In this document: positions 35,292 to 36,757 of the stretch, piece by piece
How the letters are laid out: the number at the start of each line of letters is the position of its first letter
How positions within the stretch are numbered: position 1 is the stretch's first letter
Assembly: GCF_003336875.1 (NCBI RefSeq)
Contig: NZ_QGNJ01000023.1
Span: forward strand, 1 to 36,757
Reading direction: 5' to 3'
Origin: Oleisolibacter albus
Lineage (GTDB): Bacteria; Pseudomonadota; Alphaproteobacteria; Azospirillales; Azospirillaceae
DNA: 36,757 nucleotides
Translations under genes and position numbers: made by a program
Notes under the pieces: model-generated
Told to the model about the DNA's origin: nothing
The model's input: only the letters and a program-made list of their open reading frames with translations
Database searches by the model: none

Positions 35292-35319
35292 GGCCGTCCA
35301 TCGCGGAGGATGGACGGCC
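35292..35319 (-). terminator. Hairpin directly after pflB
   Basis: A perfect 10-bp stem (GGCCGTCCAT / ATGGACGGCC) with an 8-nt loop, beginning 8 nt after the pflB stop codon. It is the likely transcript end of pflB, helped by the two further hairpins; no T tract follows. Confidence 0.6.
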
Positions 35320-35326
35320 GATGGCC

Positions 35327-36757
35327 TTACATGTGCTCGTGGAAGGTGCGGCTGATGACGTCGAGCTGCTGCTCGCGTGTCAGCTTGACGAAGTTGACGG
35401 CATAGCCGGAGACGCGGATGGTGAGCTGGGGATAGAGCTCGGGATGTTCCATGGCGTCGAGCAGCATGTCGCGCTTGAAGATGTTGACGTTGACATGGAA
35501 GCCGCCGGCGGCGGCGAAGCCGTCGAGGCAGTTGGCGAGGTTTCGGGTCCGTTCGGCCTCGGTATGGCCCATGGCGTCGGGGGTGGCGGAGGCGGTCCAG
35601 CTGATGCCGTCGAGGGCGGAGTCGTAGGGCAGCTTGGCCACCGAGGCGCCGGCGGCGACGAAGCCCTTGCGGTCGCGGCCGTTCATCGGGTTGGCCCCGG
35701 GGGCGAAGGGCTCGCCGGCCCGGCGTCCGTCCGGCGTATTGCCGGTCTTCTTGCCATAGACGACGTTGCTGGTGATGGTCAGCACCGACTGGGTCGGCAT
35801 GGACTTGCGATAGAAGTGCGGCTGGGCCGCGACCTTGTCCATGAAGGTCTTGGTCAGCCACACCGCGATCGTGTCGGCGCGGTCGTCATTGTTGCCATAG
35901 GCCGGGTACTCGCCCTCGATCTTGTAATCGACGGCGCGGCCGGACTCGTCGCGGATGACCGAGACCTTGGCGTATTTGATGGCCGAGAGGCTGTCCGCCG
36001 CCACCGACAGGCCGGCGATGCCGCAGGCCATGGTGCGCAGGATGTCACGGTCATGCAGCGCCATCTCGATCCGCTCGTAGGCGTACTTGTCGTGCATGTA
36101 GTGGATGGTGTTCAGCGCCTTGACATAGGTCTTGGCCAGCCAGTCCATCATCTTGTCGAACTTGGCCACGACCTCGTCATAGGACAGCACGTCGCCGGTG
36201 ATCGGCTCGAAGCCCTTGGCCACCACGGCGCCCGACTTCTCGTCCACGCCGCCGTTGATGGCGTAGAGCAGGGCCTTGGCCAGGTTGGCGCGGGCGCCGA
36301 AGAACTGCATCTGCTTGCCGATGCGCATGGCCGAGACGCAGCAGGCGATGCCGTAATCGTCGCCCCAATGCGGCCGCATCAGGTCGTCGTTCTCGTACTG
36401 GATGGCGCTGGTGTCGGCCGAGACCTTGGCGCAGAAATCCTTAAAGCCGCGCGGCAGCTGCGTGCTCCACAGCACCGTCAGGTTCGGCTCCGGGGCCGGA
36501 CCCAGATTGTACAGGGTCTGCAGCATGCGGAAATTGTTCCGGGTCACCAGCGGACGGCCGTCCATGGCCATGCCGCCCAGGCACTCGGTCACCCAGGTCG
36601 GGTCGCCGGAGAACAGCTGGTCATATTCCGGCGTGCGCAGGAAGCGGACAATGCGCAGCTTGATGACCATGTCATCGATCATCTCCTGCGCCTGCTCTTC
36701 GGTCAGGACGCCGGCCTCGATGTCGCGCTGGATGTAGATGTCCAGGAAGGTGGAGAC
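35327..36757 (-). CDS. pflB: Pyruvate formate-lyase (formate C-acetyltransferase), N-terminal part outside window
   Basis: The visible 476 C-terminal residues run to the window edge, reading [20 protein letters not shown] at the left of the fragment. Active-site Cys-Cys is present in [20 protein letters not shown], and the glycyl-radical loop is [15 protein letters not shown] near the C-terminus; both match E. coli PflB (Cys418-Cys419, Gly734). The enzyme splits pyruvate with CoA to acetyl-CoA and formate under anoxic conditions. It needs an activase (PflA), which is not in the window; in many genomes pflA is downstream, but here the gene is followed by hairpins and a porin. This indicates a fermentative or microaerobic capacity in a methylotrophic background. 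Confidence 0.97.
   Translation of the reverse strand, partial: VSTFLDIYIQRDIEAGVLTEEQAQEMIDDMVIKLRIVRFLRTPEYDQLFSGDPTWVTECLGGMAMDGRPLVTRNNFRMLQTLYNLGPAPEPNLTVLWSTQLPRGFKDFCAKVSADTSAIQYENDDLMRPHWGDDYGIACCVSAMRIGKQMQFFGARANLAKALLYAINGGVDEKSGAVVAKGFEPITGDVLSYDEVVAKFDKMMDWLAKTYVKALNTIHYMHDKYAYERIEMALHDRDILRTMACGIAGLSVAADSLSAIKYAKVSVIRDESGRAVDYKIEGEYPAYGNNDDRADTIAVWLTKTFMDKVAAQPHFYRKSMPTQSVLTITSNVVYGKKTGNTPDGRRAGEPFAPGANPMNGRDRKGFVAAGASVAKLPYDSALDGISWTASATPDAMGHTEAERTRNLANCLDGFAAAGGFHVNVNIFKRDMLLDAMEHPELYPQLTIRVSGYAVNFVKLTREQQLDVISRTFHEHM

Larger units (their letters stand above)
34951..35326. other. Intergenic region between porin and pflB with three hairpins
   Basis: This 376-nt gap holds the porin promoter and, in its part closest to pflB, three consecutive inverted repeats annotated separately. 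I see no gene in it. Confidence 0.55.

Noticed and set aside
1-36757. CRISPR arrays, tRNA or rRNA genes, insertion sequences, prophage or conjugation genes
   Set aside because: No regular direct repeats, cloverleaf-like sequences, transposase or phage protein motifs were recognised on either strand.

Overview
The window is dense, GC-rich DNA. Intergenic spaces are short, and long spurious open frames lie antisense to most genes. The protein families fit a Gram-negative, respiratory alphaproteobacterium: a calcium-type methanol dehydrogenase operon, a UbiM-type ubiquinone hydroxylase, a FepA-like TonB receptor with a Fur box, an OprP-like porin and a surface-polysaccharide locus. A Rhodospirillales/Azospirillales-type host with a facultative lifestyle is plausible because pyruvate formate-lyase is also present. 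This is inference; no rRNA, tRNA or other taxonomic marker is in the window.

Layout. (1) 1-4609: a carboxylate-catabolism module on the minus strand (CitMHS transporter, AtuA-family protein, small AtuA-like protein, CoA-transferase subunit A running off the left edge), with a divergent LysR regulator. (2) 4694-11483: a UbiM-like flavin hydroxylase convergent with a Fur-regulated ferric-catecholate receptor, then a ClC chloride/proton antiporter convergent with an APC amino-acid permease. (3) 11845-19431: a surface-polysaccharide locus. It has rmlB-rmlA and a glycosyltransferase on the minus strand. On the plus strand are an O-antigen ligase/polymerase, an NAD-dependent epimerase and a fused sugar nucleotidyltransferase/heptose-bisphosphate phosphatase. 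Parts of the glycosyltransferase and ligase genes are AT-rich, which suggests transfer. (4) 19435-33173: a methanol oxidation operon in the order mxaF-J-G-I-R-S-A-C-K-(L-D fused), then a YVTN beta-propeller protein, a NarX-type sensor kinase, a NarL-type response regulator and a small lipoprotein, all on the minus strand. (5) 33589-36757: an OprP/OprO-type porin and the C-terminal part of pyruvate formate-lyase.

How the methanol genes work together. MxaF and MxaI form the periplasmic PQQ-dependent methanol dehydrogenase and MxaG is its electron acceptor, cytochrome cL. MxaJ, the MoxR-type ATPase MxaR, the VWA/DUF58 proteins MxaS, MxaC and MxaL, and MxaA, MxaK and MxaD are assembly and calcium-insertion factors. 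All the MxaF active-site residues are in place. The position that is Asp in lanthanide enzymes is Ala, so this is a Ca-type MxaF, not XoxF.

The most notable points are: an in-frame MxaL-MxaD joined reading frame that keeps a ribosome site, GTG start and signal peptide for MxaD at the junction; a two-component system and a beta-propeller gene appended to the 3' end of the operon; an 18-bp perfect palindrome with a further half-site upstream of mxaF; a strong stem-loop between mxaF and mxaJ; three successive long hairpins after pflB; and a Cys-to-Trp change in the zinc loop of the heptose phosphatase domain. I found no insertion sequence, CRISPR array, tRNA or rRNA.
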